Made by a program: the position numbers and the translations under genes | The notes under the pieces: model-generated | What the model was told of the DNA's origin: nothing | What the model saw: the letters and a program-made list of their open reading frames with translations, nothing else | Database searches by the model: none | Shown: piece after piece, positions 19,588 through 28,461 of the stretch | How the letters are laid out: each line of letters starts with the position of its first letter | How positions within the stretch are numbered: position 1 is the stretch's first letter | NCBI RefSeq assembly: GCF_023073915.1 | Contig: NZ_JADPKK010000022.1 | Span: forward strand, 1,736,001 to 1,800,000 | Direction of reading: 5' to 3' | Length of the DNA stretch: 64,000 nucleotides | Source: Bradyrhizobium sp. 149 | GTDB taxonomy: Bacteria; Pseudomonadota; Alphaproteobacteria; Rhizobiales; Xanthobacteraceae

Positions 19588-20076
19588 TCAGGAGCTCGCG
19601 TTCAGCACGGTGACGGCGCGGCGGTTCTGCGACCAGCAGGAGATGTCGTTACAGACGGCGACCGGCCGCTCCTTGCCGTAGGAGATCGTGCGCATGCGGT
19701 TCGGATCGATGCCGCGCGAGGCGAGGAACGAACGCACCGACTGGGCGCGGCGGGCGCCGAGCGCGATGTTGTATTCGCGGGTGCCGCGTTCGTCGGCATG
19801 ACCTTCGACGGTGAAGCTGTAGCGCGGATAGCTCTGGAGCCACTGCGCCTGCTTCTCCAGGGTCACGATCGCCTGCGGGGTCAGATCGGTCTGGTCGCTT
19901 TCGAAGAACACGCGGTCGCCGACATTGACGACGAAGTCCTGCTGGCTGCCCGGCGTCGCCGCGTTGGCCATCGCATCCGTGGCAGAGTTCTTGTTGGCGC
20001 AGGCGCCCATCGACAACGCGACGGCAAGCACCGCGGCCAGCTTCAATCCCTGGAGGATACGCATAGGATGTTTCAT
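19588..20076 (-). CDS. pal: Peptidoglycan-associated lipoprotein Pal
   Basis: Outer-membrane lipoprotein that binds peptidoglycan and TolB during envelope constriction. The 162-residue precursor has a lipobox LSMGAC with Cys26 as the lipidation site. The OmpA-like domain (about 55-160) contains FESDQTDLT, the peptidoglycan-binding VEGHADERGTREYNIALGARRA motif, and the closing ISYGKERP. Two cysteines near the C-terminus (VCNDISCWSQ) are typical of alphaproteobacterial Pal. The start is preceded by GGAGG. Unlike the common order, it does not directly follow tolB: two unrelated genes intervene. Confidence 0.96.
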   Translation of the reverse strand: MKHPMRILQGLKLAAVLAVALSMGACANKNSATDAMANAATPGSQQDFVVNVGDRVFFESDQTDLTPQAIVTLEKQAQWLQSYPRYSFTVEGHADERGTREYNIALGARRAQSVRSFLASRGIDPNRMRTISYGKERPVAVCNDISCWSQNRRAVTVLNASS

Positions 20077-20343
20077 TCCGGAGCCTCCACGCTCACGTTT
20101 CGTCCACTGCTGTCCGGTCTACAGGGGGTTGGTTAAGCGAACGTTCCGTCAACCTTGATGGAACCTTGCCACAGCCGGTCAAATGCCCCCAACCAGCGAA
20201 AAGCAACCGTCATGGTTAATGGGTTGTAAATGTGGCGCGAGGGTGAAGGCAAGCCGCGTGATCGACTAAAAGGCAGGGTTTCGCCCGGGGGCGGCCGCCG
20301 GCGAGCCGCGGCCGAATAAGTAGCGATCTTCGGGGTCGAGGGC

Positions 20344-21078
20344 TCAGGCCTGCGCGACGGCGGCACCTGCAACAAGAACCGGCCGGACCGCGGCCTTTCG
20401 TTGGCTGCCGCGTTCGAACAGCATACGCCTCTCGAACGCGCTCGAACGCATGATCGGGAAGCGCGTCAGTATCCTTTCGCGGACCTTGGGGTATTCAGAC
20501 GCCATCAGGACAGCCTTCTTCGTCGGCCAGCCCGGAAACGAACGCGGTTCGGTGAGGGTCTCGGAAAGGAACACGCGCCGGTAGAACGCCTGATGATCGA
20601 TCCGCACCATCGAAAGTCCGACATCGGCGTTGAAGTGTTCGCAGGCAACGAAGGGTAGCCGCACGGTCAAATACGGCAGTTCCGGGAAGCGCTGCTGCAT
20701 TTCGGGGTCAGCAACAAATCGACATGGATCGACGAAAACCTCGCCCCGGTCGAGGCGAGGATGCAGGACGTCACCGAAAACCTCGGTCGTATACGACATC
20801 CGCCATTCGGACGTGAGAACGTGGATTCGGACGGAGCTGCAGAGTTCGTCGTCAACGTAGACACCGAAGTTCCAGACGTTGGGCGCGTCGTCGAAACGGT
20901 CGGTCACCCGCTCTGACTCGGACGGTGGTATCAGACCCGCCTGCAAATAAGCGCGGTAGCGCATCAGGTGGAGGCGATCTTTGTCCTCCGCAGTTTCGAT
21001 GAGACGATAGTCGATACGCTCGAACAGCGCGGCTCCGCGTGGGAGAAGCCCAGTCTGCGGTTCGGACCCGGACTTCAT
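20344..21078 (-). CDS. FeeM-like N-acyl amino acid synthase / autoinducer-synthase fold protein
   Basis: 244-residue cytoplasmic protein, with a GNAT-type acyltransferase fold resembling the FeeM long-chain N-acyl amino acid synthase and, more distantly, acyl-homoserine-lactone synthases. Supporting features are the early RLHLMRYRAYLQAGLI segment, DRFDDAPNVWNFGVYVDDELCSSVRIHVL strand pattern, the EVFVDPCRFVADPE segment, and the later SMVRIDHQAFYRRVF. No signal peptide. It lies between pal and a GGDEF-EAL gene. If active it would condense an acyl-ACP with an amino acid. The family call is from pattern recognition and substrate is unknown, so it may also be an uncharacterised GNAT. Confidence 0.62.
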   Translation of the reverse strand: MKSGSEPQTGLLPRGAALFERIDYRLIETAEDKDRLHLMRYRAYLQAGLIPPSESERVTDRFDDAPNVWNFGVYVDDELCSSVRIHVLTSEWRMSYTTEVFGDVLHPRLDRGEVFVDPCRFVADPEMQQRFPELPYLTVRLPFVACEHFNADVGLSMVRIDHQAFYRRVFLSETLTEPRSFPGWPTKKAVLMASEYPKVRERILTRFPIMRSSAFERRMLFERGSQRKAAVRPVLVAGAAVAQA

Positions 21079-21226
21079 CTGTAACCTCTACGCTGCAATC
21101 AACCTGTGCGAGTGCGAGATTAATAGTTCCTTAACGAAATTGCAAAGGCTTAGAAATGTTAGGGTTAACCTTTGCACCCGTAGAAATGCGGGACGCAGAC
21201 GGTGTCAAAGATCGATGGAGGAATCG

Positions 21227-23557
21227 TCAGGCGATGGATCGCGATGCCGCGGCCATCTGATCCTTGCCCTGCCGATGCCCATGCGAAGCATTAAGCAGCT
21301 GGCGAATCCGCACGGCCGGAACGGGCCGGCTGAACAGGTAGCCTTGAGCTTCGCTTACCGTGCCATCGGCACTGATGAGCTCGAGTTGCTCGTTCGTCTC
21401 GATGCCCTCGACCACGACTGCCATGCCGAGATCGGCCGACAGCCGCGCCACGCCGCGCAGCAGCGTCAGCGGCCGATCGGTATCGATGCCTTCGAGGAAG
21501 GAGCGGTCGATCTTCACCTTCTGCATCGGGAAATTGTGCAAATAGCTGAGGCTGGAATAGCCGGTGCCGAAATCATCCAGCGAAATGCGCACGCCGAGCG
21601 CATGCAGTTGCGACAGGATGTCGTGCGTGAGCTGGGTGTTACGCAACAGCGAGGATTCGGTGATCTCGATCTCCAGCCGGTGCGCCGGGAGCCCTGAAAC
21701 TTCCAGTGCGTAGCGGATTTCACTGAGCACGTCGCGCTGATGGAATTGCTGCGGTGAGAAGTTGACGGCGACGCTGACCCCTTCGGGCCATTTCATGCAT
21801 TCCACACAGGCCCGGCGCAGGATCCAGCGGCCGAGATCGACGATCAGACCCATGTCCTCGGCGACGGGGATGATGTCGATGGGCGAAACCGTGCCCCGCA
21901 CTGGATGATTCCAGCGCAGCAGCGCCTCGCAGGTGGTGACCTTGCCGGACTTCAGATTGACCAGCGGCTGGTAAAACAGCTCGAACTCCTCGCTGGCCAG
22001 CGCCTTACGCAGGTCGAGTTCGAGGGTGCGGCGGGCCTCGACAGTCGCGGCCATCTCGTCGCGGAAGAAGCAGAAGGTGCCGCGACCGTCCGCCTTGGCG
22101 CGGTACAGCGCCATGTCGGCGTTCTTGAGCAGCGTGTCGGCCCTGATGCCGTCCCCGGGCGAGGTCAGCGCGATGCCGACGCTGGCACCGATCTCGACCA
22201 GGTGATTGTCGATGCGGTAGCGCTCGCTCAGTCGCTCTACGATGCGGCGGGCGAGACTCGCGGCGTCATCGGCCGCACTGATGTTCTGCTGGAATACGAC
22301 GAACTCGTCGCCGCCGAACCGGGCGACGTAGTCTTCGGGGCGCAGCATCTCGCGCAGGCGGTTGGCGACCGCGCACAGAAGCTGGTCGCCGCAGGGGTGA
22401 CCGAGCGTGTCGTTGACCTGCTTGAACTGGTCGAGATCGACGAAGAGCAGAGCCGACAGACGCTCCGAATGCTGCGCGACAGCGAGCAACCGCTCGATCT
22501 CGTCGCGAAAGCTGACTCGGTTGGGCAGCGCGGTGAGATCGTCATATCGCGCGAGATGGCTGATCCTGGCCTGGGCATTGCGCCGCTCCGTAACGTCCTC
22601 GAGCAGCACCACCGCGCCGCCGTCAGCCATTGGCTGCACGGTCCAAGCCAGTGAGCGGTTCCTCTGGGGATCGGGATCGACGGTGATAACTTCCTTTGCC
22701 TGCGAGGTTTCGATGTCGGCAATGATCAACTCACCGCTGGCACCCGAAATCGATCCCGCTTCGACGCAGGCCGCGACGACATCGCGCGCGCTCGTGCTGC
22801 TCTGTGCGAAATCCTGAGCGAGGTTCATCATCGCGGCAAAGCGATGGTTCATCACCGCGAGCTGGCCGTCGGCGCCAAACATGCAGAGCCCGTGCGGCAT
22901 GTTGTTGAGGGCCGTGTCGAACTGGCCGGCGAGCGCCGCTTCGCGCTCGCGCGCAACAACGGCCCGCAAGAATATCCGGTGCAGATTGGCCGAGAGCCGC
23001 ATGACGGACAAAAGAAACGCGGCGCACACGAAGGACATCGCGATGTAATAGGGGGTGCCGTGCAGCGCCAGGGCGACCACGGCCGGTCCAAATATCAGGG
23101 TTGCCTGCAAACGAAATATAGATTGCCGCCCGTAGGCTCTCCCCGCTCCACCCGCCACGATTCCAGTGGTGACCGAGAGAGCGATCATGTGAGCGATGGC
23201 GTCGTCATTGCTCAAGAGGCTTGTGGAACACCATAGCCCCATCACAGCGGCCTGGATCAGCGCTCCGATCTGGTAGCGCTGCTGCCAGCGCGCGGCTTGT
23301 TCGGCGGTCAGGACCGATTTTTGAGCTTGGTAACGGCTCAAATCGAAGGCCCGTATAGCTCCGGCCAGAATGAGAAGCGGGACAAAACCCCAGATCAGCG
23401 TTTGTCCAGTTTTGAGCGCAGTCAGGGACGCCGCGAACGCCGAGAAGACGATGCCGGTGAGCACCGTGCCGGGAGCCTCGAACAACGAATCGGTCAACGC
23501 CGCCGAAATCGTCGGCGTGGCCTGTTCGGGTTCTCCGCTCTTGCTGTCAAACTGCAT
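21227..23557 (-). CDS. Membrane-bound GGDEF-EAL bifunctional cyclic-di-GMP protein
   Basis: 776-residue signalling protein. The N-terminus (about 30-200) has about six hydrophobic segments, then a PAS-like region (about 215-330). The GGDEF domain (about 340-500) keeps the active site FGGDEF and an RPED inhibitory (I) site five residues before it, so it can make and sense c-di-GMP. The EAL domain (about 515-765) keeps CEALLRW, NFSPQQF, EITES, DDFGTGYSS, KIDRSF and VVEGIET, all residues needed for phosphodiesterase activity. Both activities therefore seem intact. It lies between tolB and the FeeM-like gene in the tol-pal region, on the same strand. Direction of net activity is not predictable. 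Confidence 0.93.
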   Translation of the reverse strand: MQFDSKSGEPEQATPTISAALTDSLFEAPGTVLTGIVFSAFAASLTALKTGQTLIWGFVPLLILAGAIRAFDLSRYQAQKSVLTAEQAARWQQRYQIGALIQAAVMGLWCSTSLLSNDDAIAHMIALSVTTGIVAGGAGRAYGRQSIFRLQATLIFGPAVVALALHGTPYYIAMSFVCAAFLLSVMRLSANLHRIFLRAVVAREREAALAGQFDTALNNMPHGLCMFGADGQLAVMNHRFAAMMNLAQDFAQSSTSARDVVAACVEAGSISGASGELIIADIETSQAKEVITVDPDPQRNRSLAWTVQPMADGGAVVLLEDVTERRNAQARISHLARYDDLTALPNRVSFRDEIERLLAVAQHSERLSALLFVDLDQFKQVNDTLGHPCGDQLLCAVANRLREMLRPEDYVARFGGDEFVVFQQNISAADDAASLARRIVERLSERYRIDNHLVEIGASVGIALTSPGDGIRADTLLKNADMALYRAKADGRGTFCFFRDEMAATVEARRTLELDLRKALASEEFELFYQPLVNLKSGKVTTCEALLRWNHPVRGTVSPIDIIPVAEDMGLIVDLGRWILRRACVECMKWPEGVSVAVNFSPQQFHQRDVLSEIRYALEVSGLPAHRLEIEITESSLLRNTQLTHDILSQLHALGVRISLDDFGTGYSSLSYLHNFPMQKVKIDRSFLEGIDTDRPLTLLRGVARLSADLGMAVVVEGIETNEQLELISADGTVSEAQGYLFSRPVPAVRIRQLLNASHGHRQGKDQMAAASRSIA

Positions 23558-23800
23558 ATGGTCTGTACGCGCGTCCTATCTGGAGCGCAGTTTTACCGAT
23601 CCGGTATGAAGTCTTTCTGAGGGAACATCGTTAAAGTCGAGTTGTTTTGAGCGACAGATAATCGAAATATATCAATAGAAACAAAGTCATGGGAAAATTT
23701 TGCCGAGCACAACCTTAAAGAACAATTATCGCGGAGAAACATCTCCCAAACTTTTCGAAAAAGGCGCGCGGTCAAATGATCGCCCGCCGCGGGCGGCCGG

Positions 23801-25168
23801 CTAGCCCGAGGTCGAGGACAATAGCGGCGACCATGCCGGGTCGGAGGCGAAGCCCGGCGTCGGCACCTTCAGCTCGTTGCGGCCCGAGATGTCGACGGAG
23901 AACAGCGATGGCCCGCCGCTGCCGCCGGGATCGCGGAAGAACATCAGCACGCGGCCGTTCGGCGAGAAGGTCGGGCCTTCGTTATGGTAGCCGGAGGTGA
24001 GCAGCCGTTCGCCGGAGCCATCCGGCTTCATGACGCCGATCGAGAACTGTCCACCGCCTTGCCTGGTGAAGGCGATGTAGTCGCCGCGCGGCGACCACAC
24101 CGGCGTCGAATAGGTCGCGTTGTTGTCGTCCTTGGAGAAGGAGATACGCTGCGCAGCTCCCCCGCCCGCGGCCATGACGTAGATCTGCGATCTGCCGCCG
24201 CGATCGGACTCGAAACAGATGCGGGTGCCGTCCGGGGAGTAGGACGGAGAAGTGTCGATCGCCGGCGTGTCGGTGAGGCGCGTGGTCGAGCGCGAGCGCA
24301 GATCCATCACGAACAGGTTGGAATTGCCGCCCTGCTGCAAGCTCATGATGACGCGCTGGCCGTCCGGCGAGAACCTTGGCGCAAAGGTCATGCCCGGGAA
24401 GTTGCCGACGATCTCGCGTTGGCCGGTCTCGATGTTGAACAGATAGACCTTCGGATCGCCCTGGCCGAACTCCATGTAGGTGATCTCTTGCGAGTTCGGC
24501 GAGAAGCGCGGCGTCAGCACGAGGTCGGAGCCGCGGGTCAAATAGCGCACGTTGGCGCCGTCCTGGTCCATCATCGCGAGCCGCTTGACGCGGCGCTCCT
24601 TTGGCCCGGTCTCGTCGACGAACACCACGCGGCTGTCGAAATAGCCCTTCTCGCCGGTCAGCTTCTCATAGATCTGGTCGGAGATGATGTGGGCGATGCG
24701 GCGCCAATATTCCGGCGAGGTGAAATATTGCTGGCCGGCGAGCTGCTGACCGGTGACCACGTCCCACAAGCGGAATTCGGCCTTGAGGCGGCCGTCCGGC
24801 TGCCGCGTCATGCGGCCGGTGACGAGGGCCTGCGCGTTGAGGGTCTTCCAGTTCTCGAATTGCGGCGCGACGTCGATGTTGCTGATGCGCTCGATGAAGG
24901 CGGCCTGGTCGACCGGCGCGAACAGGCCCGAGCGCTTCAAATTGTTGGTGATGACCTGCGTGACGCCGTTTCCGACGTCGCCGTCGGCCGGCGAGCCGGG
25001 CACGAAGTTGGTGATCGCGATCGGAATCGGCCGAAACTCCGTCGGGTCGATGCGGAGCCGCCCCTGCTGCGGCTGCTGGGCGAAGGCCCGTCCGCCCCCC
25101 AGCATCGCGAGCGTCGATCCGGTCAGGGTCATGAAGCGGCGGCGGTTCATCGATCGGACGTCATTCAT
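23801..25168 (-). CDS. tolB: Tol-Pal system periplasmic protein TolB
   Basis: Periplasmic partner of Pal and the TolA complex that drives outer-membrane constriction. The 455-residue protein has an N-terminal TolB_N domain (about 30-160) and a six-bladed WD40-like propeller (about 190-440) with repeats such as PRFSPDGQRV, PSYSPDGTRI and SPRGDYIAF. The chosen ATG at 25168 gives a signal peptide with consecutive arginines (NRRRFMTLTG) resembling a Tat signal. An upstream open frame to 25453 is antisense-like sequence from tolA and was rejected. It follows tolA with a 23-base gap. Confidence 0.95.
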   Translation of the reverse strand: MNDVRSMNRRRFMTLTGSTLAMLGGGRAFAQQPQQGRLRIDPTEFRPIPIAITNFVPGSPADGDVGNGVTQVITNNLKRSGLFAPVDQAAFIERISNIDVAPQFENWKTLNAQALVTGRMTRQPDGRLKAEFRLWDVVTGQQLAGQQYFTSPEYWRRIAHIISDQIYEKLTGEKGYFDSRVVFVDETGPKERRVKRLAMMDQDGANVRYLTRGSDLVLTPRFSPNSQEITYMEFGQGDPKVYLFNIETGQREIVGNFPGMTFAPRFSPDGQRVIMSLQQGGNSNLFVMDLRSRSTTRLTDTPAIDTSPSYSPDGTRICFESDRGGRSQIYVMAAGGGAAQRISFSKDDNNATYSTPVWSPRGDYIAFTRQGGGQFSIGVMKPDGSGERLLTSGYHNEGPTFSPNGRVLMFFRDPGGSGGPSLFSVDISGRNELKVPTPGFASDPAWSPLLSSTSG

Positions 25169-25191
25169 CGCAAAATACTTTTGTTCGGATG

Positions 25192-26151
25192 TCACAACAT
25201 ATCTTTCAGGCCGAAAGTCATCGGGATGAGCTTCCAGCTCTCGTACTGCGGCTTCGGCATGAACGAATAGACCTGACACTGCACGATGGCGCGCTTGGCG
25301 CTCTCGGCCACCGCCTGGGCGATTGACCGTGACGGTCCCCTCACCGCGACGACGACGGGCTCGGATGCGAGCGATCCATCGATCTTCATGGGAATGTCGA
25401 TGTCGGCTTCGTACTGATCGGCGTCCTGGCCATTGTAAGTCGGCGTGAAGCAACGCTTGACCGCGCCCTGAAAAGCGCCGCGCCAGGTCGCGACGTTGTT
25501 GGCGGCAGTTCCCGTCGTTGATCCCAGCGAGGCGGACGCATTCAGCGCCGTGCCAGCGAGCTCGTGCCGGGTCGAAGCGCGCTTGTCGAGGTCGCGCTGG
25601 ATCTGCGCGGGGTCGAAGCTGCGCTCCTTGGGCTTCGGCTGCTGTTGCGGCTGCACCGCTGCGACCTTTTGCTCCGGCGGCTTGGGCGGCGGCTTCTTGG
25701 TCTCCAGCTTCTTCTGGAGCTCGGCGATCGGATCTTCCTTGGCCGGATCAGGCTTCTTTTCCGGCGGCTTCGGTTCTTCTTTCGGCTTGGCCTCGGCTAC
25801 CGGCTTCGGCGGCTCGGGCTTCTTCTCGACCGGCTTCTCGACGGGTTTCGGCGGCGGCTCGGGTGTCGAGTTGGTCTTGATCAGCTCTTTCTTCTCGGTG
25901 ACCTTGCCGACGGCGTCTTCCTCGGGCTTGGCCTCGGCGATCTTCTCTACTTTGGGCTTCGGCTCTTTCTTGTCGCCGGTCTTCTGCCCCGACATCATCT
26001 GCGCGAGCTGGTCGGTCGAGATGATGTCGATCGGCAGCGACTCTTCCGGCGGCACGAAAGCCCTGCTGCTAAAGGTGACGAGCCCCCATCCCAGCACGAG
26101 GATGTGGAGGGCAATCGACGCAACGAGTGTCTTGTCGACCTTCACCTTCAC
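25192..26151 (-). CDS. tolA: Tol-Pal system protein TolA
   Basis: Energy-transducing protein that spans the periplasm from the TolQR motor to Pal. One N-terminal membrane helix (about 8-28), then a long Lys/Glu/Pro-rich segment (about 55-200) instead of the all-helical Ala-rich region of Escherichia coli TolA. A C-terminal domain (about 225-319) ends with SFMPKPQYESWKLIPMTF. This Pro-rich form is usual in alphaproteobacteria and resembles TonB. It overlaps closely with tolR (3 bases) and precedes tolB, forming the tolQRAB operon. Confidence 0.92.
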   Translation of the reverse strand: MKVKVDKTLVASIALHILVLGWGLVTFSSRAFVPPEESLPIDIISTDQLAQMMSGQKTGDKKEPKPKVEKIAEAKPEEDAVGKVTEKKELIKTNSTPEPPPKPVEKPVEKKPEPPKPVAEAKPKEEPKPPEKKPDPAKEDPIAELQKKLETKKPPPKPPEQKVAAVQPQQQPKPKERSFDPAQIQRDLDKRASTRHELAGTALNASASLGSTTGTAANNVATWRGAFQGAVKRCFTPTYNGQDADQYEADIDIPMKIDGSLASEPVVVAVRGPSRSIAQAVAESAKRAIVQCQVYSFMPKPQYESWKLIPMTFGLKDML

Positions 26152-26154
26152 CGC

Positions 26155-26604
26155 CTACCCCTGATCCGCTTCCGTGACGAGGGCCAGCTTCTTGAATCCT
26201 GCGCCGGACAACTGGCCCATGACCTTGGCCACCGTCCCGTAATCGGCCTTCTTGTCGGCACGCAGATAGATGCGTTCCTCAAGCCCCCCGCGCGCGTCCG
26301 TGATCGCCTTCAGCTTGGGGATCAGTTCGTTCATCGCGATCTCGGCGTCGTTGATGAACACCTTGCCCTTGATGTCCACCGACATCTGGATCGGCTTCTG
26401 GTCGTTGTTTTCGAGGCTCTTGGCCTGGGTCTGCGGCAGGTCGAGCGGCACGCCGACCGTCAGCATCGGCGCCGACACCATGAAGATGATGAGCAGCACC
26501 AGCATCACGTCCACCATCGGCGTGACGTTGATTTCGGCCACGACCGGCTTGCGCCGGCCACGGCGCCCACCGCCTCCGGACGAACTCGCGGCGTTCATGC
26601 CCAT
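26155..26604 (-). CDS. tolR: Tol-Pal system proton-channel subunit TolR
   Basis: ExbD/TolR family motor subunit. The 149-residue protein has a basic N-terminus, one membrane helix (about 28-48) with the functional aspartate in INVTPMVDVMLVLLIIFMV (the Asp in PMVDV, expected proton carrier), and a periplasmic domain from about 55. A cluster of Arg/Gly residues before the helix is unusual but common in this group. It lies between tolQ and tolA with only 3 bases to tolA. Confidence 0.95.
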   Translation of the reverse strand: MGMNAASSSGGGGRRGRRKPVVAEINVTPMVDVMLVLLIIFMVSAPMLTVGVPLDLPQTQAKSLENNDQKPIQMSVDIKGKVFINDAEIAMNELIPKLKAITDARGGLEERIYLRADKKADYGTVAKVMGQLSGAGFKKLALVTEADQG

Positions 26605-26647
26605 GGTCTGGTGCCCAAATTGCCCTTCACACTATACATGCCGTCCG

Positions 26648-27364
26648 TCAGCCCCGCTCGTCGATCTGGCGTGACAGGATGGCTGAAAATTCATCGGCGA
26701 AGCCTTCGAGCCGCTGCGCCTGCCGGTTCACCTCAGAGGTGAACTTATTGTAGAAAATAGTGGCAGGAATGGCGGCGATAAGGCCGACGGCGGTCGCAAA
26801 CAGCGCTTCCGCGATACCCGGGGCCACCACCGCCAGAGAGGTATTTTTCGACGCCGCGATCGACTGGAAGCTCGACATGATGCCCCAGACGGTGCCGAAC
26901 AGGCCGACGAAGGGGCCTGCGGAGCCGACGGTGGCGAGTACCAGCAGCCGGCGTTCCAGCCGCTCGACCTCGCGGGCGATCGAGACGTTCATGACCTTGT
27001 CGATGCGCATCTGAAGGCCTGCGACCGAACGGGCTTGGCTTTCGAACGAACGCTTCCATTCGCGCATCGCCGCCACGAAGCAGGCCGCCATGGAATGCGT
27101 CGGTTTGGCCGAGAGCGTGCGATAGAGGTCCTCGATCGACTCGCCGGACCAGAACGCCTGCTCGAAACGGTCCATCGAGCGGCGCGTGCGGGCGAACAGG
27201 AAGATCTTGTCGATGGCGATCGCCCAGACCCAGACCGAGCAGGCGAGAAGCCCCAGCATCACCGCTTTCACGATCCAGTGAGCCTGCCAGAACAGCGCGA
27301 TCAGCGACACGTCCGCGGAAGCGGCAACCGGAAGGGCTGACTGAGCCACGTCGGCCGGATTCAT
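26648..27364 (-). CDS. tolQ: Tol-Pal system proton-channel subunit TolQ
   Basis: MotA/TolQ/ExbB family membrane motor subunit, 238 residues. Three membrane segments are seen (about 28-50, 135-160, 170-200), with the conserved LATVGSAGPFVGLFGTVWGIMSSF and VAPGIAEALFATAVGLIAAIPA segments. The ATG at 27364 is the best start because upstream in-frame residues lack the family. It is the first gene of tolQRAB. In many proteobacteria a thioesterase gene (ybgC) precedes tolQ; it is not recognisable in the upstream 520 bases. Confidence 0.95.
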   Translation of the reverse strand: MNPADVAQSALPVAASADVSLIALFWQAHWIVKAVMLGLLACSVWVWAIAIDKIFLFARTRRSMDRFEQAFWSGESIEDLYRTLSAKPTHSMAACFVAAMREWKRSFESQARSVAGLQMRIDKVMNVSIAREVERLERRLLVLATVGSAGPFVGLFGTVWGIMSSFQSIAASKNTSLAVVAPGIAEALFATAVGLIAAIPATIFYNKFTSEVNRQAQRLEGFADEFSAILSRQIDERG

Positions 27365-27884
27365 AAGCAGTATCCTCTCAAGGCGATCATCACCTAATGT
27401 CCCGGCCGGCAAATGGCCGCCGGTTCCCAATGGCCGCGCTAGAACCGGCGCGGCCGGCAAGCCCGCTCAAAGCCTTGTCTTTCTGGGGTGCAGGGCTCGT
27501 CCAAAGCCGGCCGCCTGCATTCCCTGCCAAGATGTCAAAACTATGGGGCCTCGGCCCAAGGCTCAGAGTTCGGGCTTTGGGCGCGATTATCCGCAATTAC
27601 CAGAGCCCGGCGATGGTTAATGCTGGGTTACCGCAGGCGAATTTGGCTGCGGAAAAGGAAGCTAGCGCAGGGGGATGGGCGGCGGGGGCGGTTCCGTGCC
27701 CGGGACGCAACGCAACGGCCCAGCGGTTGGCATGGGCCCCGGATCTGCAGCGCATCGTCGAAGAGACGCTGCACTGCGTCCGCGCACCAGAGTTCCGTTG
27801 CCGTCCCCGCTACCCGCTATCGTCGGAGGAACCAGCCCTCGCCTGAAAAATTGTCCGGAGCATCACTTCTCGCGAGGTTTTGCC
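27365..27884. other. Divergent intergenic region (tolQ / DUF2231)
   Basis: 520 bases holding the promoters for tolQRAB on one side and the DUF2231 gene on the other. Open frames here are short and low-complexity. I found no ybgC, tRNA, strong hairpin or repeat. Nothing further can be supported. Confidence 0.5.
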
Positions 27885-28403
27885 ATGAGCATCAACCCAA
27901 AGACGACCGCCGCCGTCGGCGATCATCCGCTCCACCCCATGATCATCCCGTTCCCCGTCGCCTTCCTGGTCGGCGCGCCCATCGCCGATCTCGCCTTCAT
28001 CGGTACCGGTGACGGCTTCTGGGCCAGGGCCGCGATCTGGCTGATCGGCGCCGGCATCGTCATGGCTCTCGTTGCCGCCGTGGCCGGCTTTGTCGACTTC
28101 TTCAGCGAGGCTCGTATCCGCCGCCTCAACGATGCCTGGTATCATATGATCGGCAACCTCGCGGCGGTCGTGCTGGCCGCAATCAATTTCTACCTCCGCT
28201 ACGCCCAAGGCGCGGAGGCTGCGGTCAAGCCGTGGGGCGTGGCGCTCTCCCTGATCGTGCTCGGCATCCTCCTGTTCACGGGATGGAAGGGCTGGGAAAT
28301 GGTCTACCGGCATCACGTCGCAGTGCTGGACGCGCCGGGCCAGACCAGTTCGGAGCCGGTCACGCCGCATCATGGCGGCGAAAGCCACCGCCGCGCCGCC
28401 TGA
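27885..28403 (+). CDS. DUF2231 membrane protein
   Basis: 172-residue small integral membrane protein of unknown function. The family signature is the N-terminal HPLHPMIIPFPVAFLVGA motif, followed by four hydrophobic segments (about 18-38, 52-75, 90-110, 120-140). The product ends with a hydrophilic His-rich tail. The ATG at 27885 has GAGG about 8 bases upstream. It is divergent from tolQ and converges on cysE. In other bacteria such proteins are near heme or cytochrome genes, but there is none here. Confidence 0.85.
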   Translation: MSINPKTTAAVGDHPLHPMIIPFPVAFLVGAPIADLAFIGTGDGFWARAAIWLIGAGIVMALVAAVAGFVDFFSEARIRRLNDAWYHMIGNLAAVVLAAINFYLRYAQGAEAAVKPWGVALSLIVLGILLFTGWKGWEMVYRHHVAVLDAPGQTSSEPVTPHHGGESHRRAA

Positions 28404-28461
28404 GCGGGTGTAGAGCCGGCCGCGCGCTGCATGGGCCACGCCGCCCGTCTTTCGATGAGCG

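Noticed and set aside
27488..28012. Plus-strand frame in the tolQ/DUF2231 gap that might be a ybgC-like gene
   Set aside because: Translation is Arg/Ser-rich and has no hot-dog thioesterase pattern, so ybgC cannot be claimed.
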